Shown here: positions 9,831 through 20,960 of the stretch, one piece after another | Layout: each line of letters starts with the position of its first letter | Position numbering within the stretch: the first letter of the stretch is position 1 | Assembly: GCA_033557675.1 (NCBI GenBank) | Contig: JAWQRM010000198.1 | Location: 1 to 26,787, forward strand | From: Coptodactyla brooksi | Lineage: Eukaryota > Arthropoda > Insecta > Coleoptera > Scarabaeidae | Direction: 5' to 3' | Length of the DNA stretch: 26,787 nucleotides | Notes under the pieces: model-generated | Database searches by the model: none | Told to the model about the DNA's origin: nothing | Seen by the model: only the letters and a program-made list of their open reading frames with translations | Translations under genes and position numbers: made by a program

Positions 9831-10735
9831 ACTTTGTGATGAATTTTGATTATGAGTTTCTAAAAAACTACATACTGAGCTTTCTGATTTTTTTTTGCAG
9901 AAACTATTATTAACTCTTTAGTTGGATTTACTGAATATTTGGAAAATTTTCTGTAACTGATTTGAGAGGTATCGTATAAACTAAACTGCACTTTTAGTAA
10001 AACTGTGTGGTCAACGTTTATTATAAGTTTCTAAAAAAGTACTCGCCTTGAATTTTTGTAGAAACTATTATCGATATAGTTGTATTAACTGAAGATTTGG
10101 AAAATTTTCAGTAACTAATTTGAGAGGTATCGGATAAACTATAGACTGTACTTTTAGTAAAACTTTATGGTCAATGTTTATTATGAGTTTTTAAAAAAGT
10201 ACTTGAGCTTTCTTGAGTTTTTGCGGAAAGTATTATCGATTCTTTAAATGAATTTGTTGGGATTTGGAAAATTTTTAGTAACTAATTTGAGAGAAACAGG
10301 ATAACGTATAAAGAATCTTTTTAATAAAACTTTGTGATCAATTTTGATTATGAATTTCTTGAAAATTGTTGGATGGGTTTTGTTAATTTTTTGCAAAAAC
10401 TATTACCAATTCTTTGATTGGAATTATTGAACATTTGGAAAACTTTCGATAACTAATTTGGGAGGTATAGGATAAACTATAAACTATATTTTTAGTAAAA
10501 CTTTGTGGTCAATGTTTATTATGAGTTTTTAAAAAAGTACTTTATGGGCTTTCTTGATTTTTTGCAGAAACTATTATAGATTCTTTAATTGGATTTACTG
10601 GAGATTTGGAAAATGTTTAGTAACTAATTTAAGAGAAACAGGATAACGTATAAAGAATCTTTTTAATAAAACTTTGTGATCAGTTTTGACTATGAATTTC
10701 TTGAAGATTGTTTGATAGATTTTCTTAATTTTTTG

Positions 10736-10926
10736 CAAAAACTATTATCAATTCTTTGATTGGAATTATTGAACATTTGGAAAACTTTCAATAACTAATT
10801 TGGGAAGTATAGGATACTATAAAAAACTATTGCCAATTCTTTAATGGAATTTGCTGGAGATTTGGAAAATTTCTAGTAACTAATTTGAGAGAAAGAGGAT
10901 AACGTATAAAGACTCTTTTTAATAAA
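10736..10926 (+). repeat. array-internal duplicated block, copy 2
   Basis: Second copy of the block at 9640-9830, with the same aberrant junction and the same GACTCTTTTTAATAAAAC variant. Only a few bases differ. Confidence 0.8.
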
Positions 10927-13312
10927 ACTTTGTGATCAATTTTGATTATGAGTTTGTAAAAAACTGCATACTGAGCTTACTGGATTTTTTTGCAGAAACT
11001 ATTATTAATTCTTTAATTGGATTTATGGAACATTTGGAAAATTTTCAATAGCTAATTTGAGAGATATCGTATAAACTATAAACTGTACTTCTAATGAAAC
11101 TTTGCGATCAGCGTTTATTATGAATTTCTCAAAAATTGCTAGATGAACTTTATTGATTTGTTAGAAACTATTATCAATACCTTAATTTGATTTACTGAAG
11201 ATTTTGAAAAATTTGCAGTAACTAGTTTGAAAAGCACTATAACGTCTAAAGAACTTTTCTAATAAAACTTCACGATAAATTTTGATTATGAGTTTCTAAA
11301 AAACTGCATGTTGAGTTTTCTTGATTTTTTTTCGCAGAAACTATTATATATGTATTATGAAATCTTTAGTTGGATTTACTAAATGATTGGAAAATTTTCA
11401 ATAACTAATTTGAGAGATATCGGAAAGAATATAAACTGTACTTAATATAAAGTATAATATAAAGTTTGTGGTCAACGTTTACTATGAATTTTTCAAAAAC
11501 TGCTACATGAACTTTCTTGATTTTTTGCAGAAACTATTACCAATTCTTTAATTGAATTTGTTGGAATTTGGAAAATTTTTAGTAACTAATTTAAGAGAAA
11601 CATGATAACGTATAAAGAATCTTTTTAATAAAACTTTGTGATCAATTTTGACTATGAATTTCTTGAAAGTTGTTTGATAGGTTTTCTTAATTTTTTGCAA
11701 AAACTATTATCAATTTTTTGATTGGAATTATTGAACATTTGGAAAACTTTCAATAATGAATTTGGGAGGTATCGGATCAACTATAAGCTATACTTTTAGT
11801 AAAACTTTGTGGTTAATATTTATTATAAGTTTTTAAGAAAGTACTTGATGAATTTTCTTGATTTTTTGCGGAAACTATTACCAATTCGTTAACTGAATTT
11901 GCTGGGGATTTGGAAATTTTTTAGTAACTAATTTGAGAGAAACAGGATAACACATAAAGAACCTTTTAAATAAAACTTTGTGATCAATTTTGATTATGAA
12001 TTTCTTGAAAATTGTTTGATGAGCTTTCTTGATTTTTTGCAAAAACTATTATTAACTCTTTAGTTGGATTTACTGAATATTGGAAAATTTTCAATAACTA
12101 ATTTGAGAGGTTTCGAATAAACTATAAACTACTTTTAGTAAAATTTTGTGAGCAACGTTTATTATGAATTTCTCAAAAATTGCTAGATGAACTTTCTTGA
12201 TTTTTTGCAGAAACTATTAACAATTCTTTAATTGAATTTATAAGTATCGGATAAAACTATACACTATACTTTTAGTAAAACTTTATTATGAGGTTATATG
12301 AAAGTACTTGTCTTGATTTTTTACAGAAACTATTATCGATTTAGTCGTATTAACTGAAGATGTGGAAAATTTTCAGTAACTAATTTCAGAAAAACAGCAT
12401 AACGTATAAAGAACCTTTATAATAAAACTTTGTGATCAGTTTTGATTATGAATTTCTTGAAAATTGTTTGATGAGCTTTCTTGATTTTTTGCAGAAACTA
12501 TTATTAACTCTTTAGTTGGATTTCCTGAACATTTGAAAATTTTTCAGTAACTAATGTGAGAGGTACCGAATAAACTAAACACTGTACTTTTAGTAAAACT
12601 TTTTGGTCAACGTTCATTATAAATTTCTCAAAAACTGCTAGATGAACTTTCTAGATTTTTTGCAGAAACTATTACCAATTCTTTAATTGAATTTGTTGGG
12701 GATTTGAAAGTTTTTTAGTAACTAATTTGAGAGAATCAGGATAACATACTAAGAATCCTTTTAATAAAACTTTGTGATGAATTTTGATTATAAGTTTCTA
12801 AAAAACTGCATACTGAGCTTTCTGATTTTTTTTTGCAGAAACTATTATTAACTATTTAGTTGGATTTACTGAATATTTGGAAAATTTTCTGTAACTGATT
12901 TGAGAGGTATCGTATAAACTAAACTGCACTTTTAGTAAAACTTTGTGGTCAACGTTTATTATGAGTTTCTAAAAAAGTACTTGCCTTGAATTTTTGTAGA
13001 AACTATTATCGATTTAGTTGTATTAACTGAAGATTTGGAAGATTTTCAGTAACTAATTTCAGAAAAACAGCATAACGTATAAAGAATCTTTATAATAAAA
13101 CTTTGTGATCAATTTTGATTAGGAATTTCTGGAAAATTGTTTGATGGGCTTTCTTGATTTTTTTGCAGAAACTATTATTAATTCTTTAATTTTTCAGTAA
13201 CTGATTTGAGAGATACCGAATAAACTAAACACTGTACTTTTAGTAAAACTTTGTGGTCAACGTTTATTATGAGTTTCTAAAAAAAGTGCTTATCATGATT
13301 TCTTGCAGAAGT

Positions 13313-14050
13313 TGTATCCTCACTGTATAACGTTGTTTTATAATAAAATTATATACGTCCTTCCGATTCAAGACCTTTCCATGCTTTACTAATCCGACAA
13401 AATCCCCCAAAAATCAAATCGGGTGTTCAACACGCATCGGGGTAATCAGCTTATTGACTCTGCACTGTGACAGGACTCGACAGCCTGACGAAAAACTGAA
13501 TGGGTACGCACTGCGTACCGCTTGGGGTCTTTTTCGTTTTATTAGATTAACACGTACTAACAGGACCAGCCATGCATTTCGCTTATTGGATTAAAAATCG
13601 GCCATGCGACTTAATTAGATCAATTTCGGCGATACGTAAGCGTAGTTGACGCATTAATAGCGTCGTGATTGAATGTACTAAAAAGGTATGAAGCGAAGAA
13701 ACGTTGACGGATGGCGGAAGAAACGTTTATCCTTATAAAAACGGGTCGAAATCAATCTAAAGGTGATCAATGGTGAACTGCGGGACCGGACATTACCCAG
13801 AGCAAGAGACAGGAATAGGAAGTCCCAATATGCGCCCGGACAGCACAGGGGGGAAGCCCGTGCAGATAACCGCGTCATCAATCAGGTTTATCTCAACCTT
13901 CAATCCGCAGGGCATCGCCTTGAATTTAGGTAATTTCTCCACGCAGAAGACAGATGTGCCGGGCGTGCGATAGCGATCTTATTAAAAATAAGAGAAAGAA
14001 ATTGTTATTGTTATCTGTTGCCATTAAACTCGATTCCATTTCTATTGCAG
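13313..14050. other. unique sequence upstream of the exon, likely intron
   Basis: Non-repetitive DNA begins directly at the satellite border. It ends with a pyrimidine-rich tract and TCTATTGCAG at 14041-14050, a good 3' splice site for the exon that follows. A perfect 8-base inverted repeat GGTACGCA-C-TGCGTACC lies at 13503-13519. The 67-codon plus frame at 13770-13973 is opposed by a minus frame of the same size, and I do not support either as a gene. Confidence 0.5.
14041..14050 (+). promoter_or_regulatory. 3' splice acceptor of the exon
   Basis: TCTATTGCAG, preceded by a moderately pyrimidine-rich tract and a possible branch site near ATTAAAC at about 14024-14030. Confidence 0.65.
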
Positions 14051-14305
14051 TTGAAGCCCAATCTCCACCGTCTACCATAGAGATCGACCACCACCACCGC
14101 TCTTCGCCATATCGATCCGCGATGAGTCCCGACAGCAACCACAATGAAATTCCCGACGATTCAAAGTGCTTACGCAACGGCGTCCATAAACTGAAGACCC
14201 GTGTTCCTGATGACGTCCTCCCGGAATTGCCCAACGTCGACAACAAGATCATCGAGTACATGAAGAGAACGGACACGGTCGTCATCTTTCCAGAGCAAGT
14301 AAACG
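14051..14305 (+). CDS. internal coding exon of an unrecognised protein
   Basis: The exon is bounded by TTCTATTGCAG before 14051 and G|GTGAGTTG after 14305. It is 255 bases, and both borders interrupt a codon after its first base, so skipping it would keep the frame. Third codon positions are strongly G or C (GTC, ATC, AAC, AAG, GAC), unlike the AT-rich surroundings. This supports real coding. The peptide begins EAQSPPSTIEIDHHHRSS. It is Ser, Pro, His and Asp rich for about 45 residues, then becomes a more ordered basic to hydrophobic part with VHKLKTRVPDDVLPELP, then KIIEYMKRTDTVVIFPE. No signal peptide, membrane helix or catalytic motif is visible. The first half looks like a disordered linker. 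A weaker alternative donor (GTAAAC) exists at 14299. The frame hits TAA at 14314-14316 just past the donor, so a terminal exon is possible but less likely. I do not recognise the gene; other exons must lie outside the window or be too short to see. Confidence 0.75.
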
Positions 14306-14311
14306 GTGAGT
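14306..14311 (+). promoter_or_regulatory. 5' splice donor of the exon
   Basis: GTGAGT immediately after AACG matches the metazoan donor consensus from +1 to +6. Confidence 0.65.
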
Positions 14312-15224
14312 TGTAAATTTTCCCCAAAACTACTTTGTCCCGCCTTTCGCGCTCAAGCCGATCTCCGTCTCACTCCCCCGCAGTTTGGATCACTTCCAAT
14401 CGCATGCATATGCCGGCATAATTGGTCCCAGAAATTGGGAACGCATAATTTCAGTTACCAATGAGGTTCTTACTCGTCTGCGCGAGCCCATAAATTAGTC
14501 TAAATTAATCCTTTTGAAGGAATAGATGCAGATTCCTGCCACTGTAAATCTTTACCATTCCCCCGTGAACTCTTATGCCCGCGCTGGCCCGGGAGGAGTA
14601 TTTCGGGAAGTTATTACTATCGTAAATATCCTCCGCTACACAATAACGCAGAAAATTCGGGATAAGGGGGTGTAACTTTTTGAGCACATTAGCCTTGCTC
14701 CGTGACTGACGATTACACATTTGGTTGCAATCCAAGTACCATAACCTTATGTTCTATGGCCGACCACTTGGCAAATGCATAAGACGAGGACGCGATCGTA
14801 AACTCGCGCTAAAGACCCCGGCGACGTCCTGTTCTCATTGGAAAATATGAATTTCGCGCGAGACGCAATCCGAAGTCGACTGGAGCTCCGCAACGATGCT
14901 GCGAACGAAATTCTCAGGAGAATTAGATGTGAAACGCGCAGCGCTTTAATTCCCATCCCATTAATGGAAGCTAATTCCCAAGGCGGCGATCTCCTGGACA
15001 TGTCCACGCTTGCTTCGACCCCTTCGTTAGTATCAAGACAATTTAGATCTTTGCGGAGATTCGCGGGAGGTTCAAATTCGCATTTGTGCAATAATCAAGT
15101 TCATTTACTAGACGTAAATATATTTGATGTTCATGTAAATATATCCATAATTATCCAAATTCCTACCATACATTGATGATGATTTTGTATAAATATTTAT
15201 GTATTCATGTATTTACATATAATA
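14312..15224. other. unique GC-mixed sequence downstream of the exon, likely intron
   Basis: Non-repetitive DNA runs until the second satellite array. A 112-codon plus frame at 14838-15176 faces a 114-codon minus frame at 14747-15091. Neither has a recognised motif or clear splice sites, so I do not call them. From 15100 the sequence becomes AT-rich and runs into satellite at about 15225. Confidence 0.5.
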
Positions 15225-18200
15225 AATCTTTTTAATAAATGAAGAATTTTACACCGAACGTTTGAAAAATTTTCTGTAACTAATTTGAGAGAAACAGGAT
15301 GACATAGAAAGAATCTTTTTAATAAAACTTTAATATAAACTGTACTTTTAGTAAAACTTTGTGGTCAATGTTTATTATGGATTTCTCACAAACTATCTAG
15401 CAGTTTGGTTTCTTGGTTTCTTGCAGAAACTATTATCAATGCCTTAGTTACATTTGCTGAAGATGCGGAAAATTTTCAGGAACTAACTTGAGAGTACTAA
15501 CTCTCCCAAATGAACTACTGAATTAATTTGGGAGAAACAGGACAACATAAAGAATCTTGTTAATAAAACTTTATGATGAATTTTGATTGTAAGATTCTAA
15601 AAAAACCGCTTGATGAGCTTTCTTGATTCTTTGCATTGACATTTTGCATTATCAATCCTTCAATTGGATTTATTAAAGATTTAGAAAATTTTCAGTAATT
15701 AATTTGAGAGGAACACGATAATATATAAAGAATTTTTTTAATAAAACTTGAATATAAACTGTACTTTTAGTAAAACTTTGTGGTCAATGTTTATTATGAA
15801 TTTCCCATAAACTAAATTATTATCAACTCGTTAGTTACATTTACTGAAGATTTAGACAAATTTTAGAATCTAATTTGTGAGAAACATAATAACATATACA
15901 GAATCTTTTTGTTCAAGCTTTATGATCAATTTTGATTATGAGTCTTTAAAAAATTGCTTAATGAACTTTCTTGATTTTCTGCATAAACTATTATCAATTC
16001 CTTAGTTACATTTGGTGAAAGTATGGAAAATTTGCTGTAACTAATTTGACAACATTATAATAGGATAATATATAAAGAAGCTTTTTAATAAAACTTTGTG
16101 ATGAATTTCGATTATGGGTTTCTGAAAAACTGCTTGATCAGCTTTTACAATAACTATTATCAATTCTTTAATTGGATTTACTGAAGATTTGGAAGATATT
16201 CAGTAACTGATTTTTTAATAAAACTTTGTGATAAATTTTGATTATGAGTTTCTAAAAAACTGCGTACTGAGCATTTTAGATTTTTTTGCAGAAACTATTA
16301 TTAACTTTTTAGTTGGATTTACTGAATATTTGGAAAATTTTCTGTAACTGACTTGAGAGGTATCGGATAAACTATACACTGTACTTTTGGTAAAACTTTG
16401 TAGTCAACGTTTATTACGAGTTTCTAAAAAAGTACTTGTCTTGATTGTTTGCAGAAACTATTATCAATTTAGTTAGTGCAAAATCTTCAGACTAATTTCA
16501 GAAAAACAGCATAACGTATAAAGAACCTTTATAATAATACTTTGTGATCAAGTTTGATCATGAATTTCTTGAAAATTGTTTGAAGAGCTTTCTTGATTTT
16601 TGCAGAAACTAATGTATTCTTTGGTTGGATTTACTGAACATTTGAAAAATTTTCAGTAACTAAATTGACAGGTATCGGATAAACTATAGACTGTACTTTT
16701 AGTAAAACTTTGTGGTCAACGTTTATTTTTATTATGAGTTTTTAAAAAAGTACTTGGTGAGCTTACTTGATTTTTTGTAGAAACTATTTTCAATCCTTTA
16801 GTGGCATTTACTGAAGATTTCGAAAATTTCAGTAATTAATTTGGGTGAAACAGGATAATACATAAATGCGAATCAAAATTATGATGAATTTTGATTGTAA
16901 TATTCCAAAAAACCGTTTGATGAGCTTTCTTGATTTTTTGCATTGAGATTTTTTGCGTCATTATTTCTTTAATTGGATTTACTGAAGGTTTGGAAAATTT
17001 TCAGTAACTAATTTGAGAGGAACAAGATAACATATAAAGAATTTTTTAATAAAACTTGAATATAAACTGTACTGTTAGCAAACATTTTGTGGTCAATGTC
17101 TATTATGAATTTCTCATAAACTAAATTATTATCAACTCTTTAGTTACATTTACTGAAGATTTAGAAAAATATTAGAATCTAATTTGTGAGAAGCATAACA
17201 TATACAGAATCTTTTTATTAGAACTTTATGATCAATTTTGATTATGAGTTTCTAAAAAATAGCTTAATGAACTTACTTGATTTTCTGCATAAACTATTAT
17301 CAATTCCTTAGGTACACTTGCTGAAGATATGGAAAGTTGTCTGTAACTACTTTGAGAGAAACAGGATAATATATAAAGAATCGTTTTAATAAAACTTTGT
17401 GATGAATTTCGATTATGAGTTTCTGGAAACCTGCTTGATGAGCATGCCTGATTTTTTGCAGAAACTATTATCAACTCTTTAGTTAGATTTACTGCATAAT
17501 TGGAGAACTTTCAGTAACTAATTTGAGATATATCGAATAAACTATAAACTGTACTTTTAGTAAAACTTTCTGAAAAACTGAGTTTTTGTTCTGAGTTTCT
17601 GAAAAACTGCTTGATGAGCTTTCTTGACTTTCTGTAGAAACTATTTCCAATTCGTTAGTTATATTTACTGAAGATTTCGAAAAATTCAGTAATTAATTTG
17701 AGAGAAACAGGATAACATATAAAGAATCTTTTTAATAAAACTTTGTAATGAATTTTAATTATGAGTTTCTGAAAAACTGCTTGATGAGCTTTCTTGATTT
17801 TCTGCATTGTCAATTCTTTAATTGGATTTACTGGAGATTTCGAAAATTTCAGTAATTAATTTGAGAGAAACATTAAAAAGATTCCTTATATAACATATAA
17901 GGAATCTTTTTAATAAAATTTTAATATAAACTGTACTTTTAGTAAATCTTTGTGATCAATGCTTATTATGAATTTCTCATAAGCTGCCAGATGAACTTTC
18001 TTAGCTTTCTGCAGAAATTGTAATCAATTCCTTAATTGTACACTTACTGAAAATTTGGAAAGTTTTCAGGAACTAACTTGAGAGCAACATAACAACATAT
18101 AAAGAACCTTTTTAATAAAACTTTGTGATGAATTTTGATTATAAGTTTCTAAAACATAGCTTAATGAACTTTCTTGATTTTCCGTATACATTTGCATGCT

Positions 18201-20112
18201 ACATTTGCTGAAGATATGGAAAATATTCTGTAACTAATTTGAGAGAAACAGGATAATATATAAAGTATCTTTTTAATGAAACTTTGTGATCAATTTTGAT
18301 TATGTGTTTCTAAAAAACTGCTAGATGAACTTTCTCGATTTTTTGCAAAAACTAACATCAGTTCCTTAGTTGAATTTAACTAAGAAATACCCTCTTTAAT
18401 TGGTCTTATTGCATATTGGAAAAATTTTCAATAATTGATTTAAGAGGTATTGGATGAACTATAAAATATACTTTGAGTAAAATTTTGTGATCAATGTTTA
18501 CTATGAATTTCTCAAAAATTGCTTTATGAGCTTTCTTGATTTTGTTGCAGAAGCTATTATCAACTCTTTAATTGGTTGTACTGAATATTTGGAATTTCAA
18601 TTTATTTGGAATTTACAATTTCTTAATTGCATTTACAGAATATTTGGAGAATTTTCAAGGACTAATTTGGGAGATTCAGGATAACATATAAAAATCTTTG
18701 TAATAAAACTTTGTGATGAATTTTAATCATGAATTTCTAAAAAGCTCCTTGATGAGCTTTCGTGATTTTCTGAAGAAACTGTTACCAATTGCTTAGTTAG
18801 GTTTATTGAGATTGGGAAAATTTTCAGGAACTAATTTGTTAGAAACAGAATAACATATAAAGTATCTTTTTAATAAAACTATGATCAGTTTTTATTATAA
18901 ATTTTTCGAAAATTACTTGATGAGCTTTCTTGATTTTTGCAAATATATTATCGACTATTTATAGTAGTTGCATTTACTGAAGATTTGCAAAATTTTCAGT
19001 AACTCATTTAAAAGGTATAGAATAAAATATAAAATCTACTTTTAGTAAAACTTTGTGGTCAACGTGTATTATGAATTTCTCAAAAACTGCTGGATGAAGT
19101 TTCATAATTTTCTGCAAAAACTATTAACAATTCCTTAGTTGTATTTACTGAAGATTTGGAAATGTTTCAGTAACTAATTTGTAAGAAACTGGATAACATA
19201 TAAAGAATTTTTTAAATAAAACTTTATGATAAATTTTGATTATGAATTTCTCGAAAATTAGTTGTTGGACTTTCTTGATTTTTTGCATAAACTATTATCA
19301 ATTCTTTGCTTTGAAGCAAGATAAATTATAAACTGTACTTTTAGTAAAACTTTGTGATCTACGTTTATTATGAATTTCCCAAAAACTGCTATTTGAATAT
19401 TGTCAATTCCTTAGTTGCATTTACTGAAGATTTGGAAAATTTTCAGAAACCAATTTGGGAGAAACAGGATAACACATAAAGAATCTTTTTAATAATACTG
19501 TGGGATAAATTTTAATTCTGAGTTTCTAAAAACCTGCTTGATACTTTCTTCATTTTCTTGCAGAAACTGTTATAAACTCTCTAGATGGATTTAATGAATA
19601 TTTGGAAAATTTTCAGTGACTAATTTAAACTGTGTAAGATAAACTATAAACTGTACTTTCAGTAAAACTTTGTGATCAACATTTGTTATGAATTTCTCAA
19701 AAACTGCTAAATGAACTATCAATTCCTTAATGGGATTTACTGAATATTGGAAAATTAGAGAGAAACAGGATAATATATGTAATATCTTTTTAATAAAACT
19801 TTATGATGAAGTTTGATTATGAATTTCTCGAATTGCTTGATGGTCTTACTTGATTTTCTGCAGAAAGTATTACTTATTCCTTAATTGACAAACTAGAAAC
19901 TGTACTTTTAGTAAAACTTGTGGTCAGCGTTTATTATGAATTACCTAAAAACTACTAGATGAATATTATCAATTCCTTAGTTGCATTTACTGAAAATTTG
20001 GAAAATTTTCAGGAACTAATGTGAGAGAAACAGGACAACGTATAAAGAATCTTTTTAATAAAACATTGTGATGAATTTTGATTATGATAATTTCAGAGAA
20101 ACTGGATAATAT
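15225..20112 (+). repeat. satellite array 2, same family as array 1
   Basis: About 28 more units lie in the same orientation as array 1, with the same A and B types and the same shared core TTTTTTGCAGAAACTATTAT. It begins mid-unit (AATAAATCTTTTTAATAAAT) and ends after a last B unit at about 20040-20110. It has a feature not seen in array 1: a B start fused to an A start within one unit (TTTTTAATAAAACTT, then GAATATAAACTGTACTTTTA, then GTAAAAC). This recurs near 15321, 15737, 17045 and 17905. It also holds variants found in array 1, such as TTTCAGAAAAACAGCATAAC at about 16497, which is present at 12385 and 13057. The units are non-coding. Confidence 0.95.
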
Positions 20113-20330
20113 AATTACGAAGATTATAGGAACTTATTTTAAATTTTACATGTAATATACCTTAACTATATTTTTCTGCATTAAAGACAGTACATTTTAA
20201 GTTCATCAGCTATCAAATAATTTCCATGGAACTACCTAAATCATCGGATTTATAAATATTTCGTATACAAATAAGCTCCAGTACCTATGCGATATAAAAA
20301 CTTTTCTGGCAAACAGAACTAAAAGGCACG
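20113..20330. other. AT-rich spacer after array 2
   Basis: Single-copy AT-rich sequence between the satellite and the CpG-rich island; nothing recognised. Confidence 0.5.
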
Positions 20331-20960
20331 TCTCCAAAGTTTACAGCGCAATCCGTGCCTGAGTTGTACTACCCTCTCTTGGTCGTTTTAATTTTCCTTT
20401 ACATTTCTCTCTTTACGTCTCCTCTCGAGAACAAGAATTAAGTTTGGCTTTTGTAAATTAAAACGGCAGCAGCCGAGGCGGCGCGCTGCAGTCTCGCAGC
20501 GCCCCCGCGCGGTTTTTACTCTAATTAATTCTGCTTATAAATTCCGATTTCTCGGAAGGGCCCGGCCCCCGATGCGTCCGCGTCCGGCCGCTTCCGGCCA
20601 ATCCGGAAGTCGGCCATCGCGAGGCCCGTATGCCGGCCGCCCTGATGAATTCACTTTTCCTTCGCCCCCCGGAGGGAACCAGAAAAGGAAAAGGAAACGC
20701 GGAGTTCTGGAGGAAACGGCGCGGCGTCGGAAGGGGTGCCCGCGGACCTAAGAAATTAAATCCGGGAGCCAGCCGGGATTATAGTAAATACAGTCAGGAG
20801 GCGTAATTGGATTAAGTTTCGAATAATTTGCTTCTAATACCGCTCGTTATAAATCGCAGTTAGCGCGCGAATTTAATTCCGGCTTCCTGGAGGTTTCCCT
20901 TTTTACTTCGCTTCAATTGTTTTCTTTCGACATTTGTTTTAGCACTCACACGACTTTCTC
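20331..20960. other. CpG-rich island
   Basis: GC content rises abruptly, strongest at 20465-20760, with many CG dinucleotides and GC boxes such as GGCCGGC and GCCCGGCCCC. No long open frame exists on either strand. Blocks such as GCGCGAATTTAATTCCGG have the look of conserved non-coding insect DNA. It could be a regulatory element, promoter-proximal or intronic island. No TATA or initiator element can be singled out. Confidence 0.5.

Larger units (their letters stand above)
8605..13312 (+). repeat. satellite array 1, modal period 171 bp
   Basis: About 30 head-to-tail units fill this region. Using the block A(A/G)TAAAACTTTGTG as anchor, positions include 8675, 8985, 9153, 9321, 9825, 9996, 10156, 10323, 10494, 10665, 10921, 11093, 11261, 11627, 11798, 11969, 12137, 12274, 12421, 12592, 12763, 12934, 13094 and 13242. 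The commonest interval is 171, with shorter steps (160, 148, 137) from internal deletions. Two unit types mostly alternate. Type B has GAGAAACAGGATAACGTATA and AATCTTTTTAATAAAAC, then TGATCAATTTTGATTATGA. Type A has GGTATCGGATAAACTATAAA and CTGTACTTTTAGTAAAAC, then TGGTCAACGTTTATTATGA. Both share TTCTTGATTTTTTGCAGAAA and TTTGGAAAATTTTCAGTAAC. Units are about 75-90 percent alike by eye. There is no coding potential; scattered short open frames are not conserved. The array ends abruptly just after a CTTGCAG at 13302-13308. Confidence 0.95.

Noticed and set aside
13678..13973. Opposed 67-codon frames before the exon
   Set aside because: Equal-sized frames on both strands, no recognisable sequence, no convincing splice pair.
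13926..14327. 133-codon minus-strand frame
   Set aside because: It is antisense to the plus-strand exon, whose acceptor, donor and third-position bias favour the plus strand.
14747..15176. Opposed 112- and 114-codon frames after the exon
   Set aside because: They overlap on both strands, with no recognised domain or splice context.
8605..20112. CRISPR-like or coding interpretation of the regular repeats
   Set aside because: Units are contiguous without unique spacers, are diverged, contain stops in all frames and lie in eukaryotic-type DNA.
8605..20112. Centromere call for the 171-bp satellite
   Set aside because: The unit length is suggestive, but array size in the window is small, a coding exon lies between the arrays and no genome-wide count is available.
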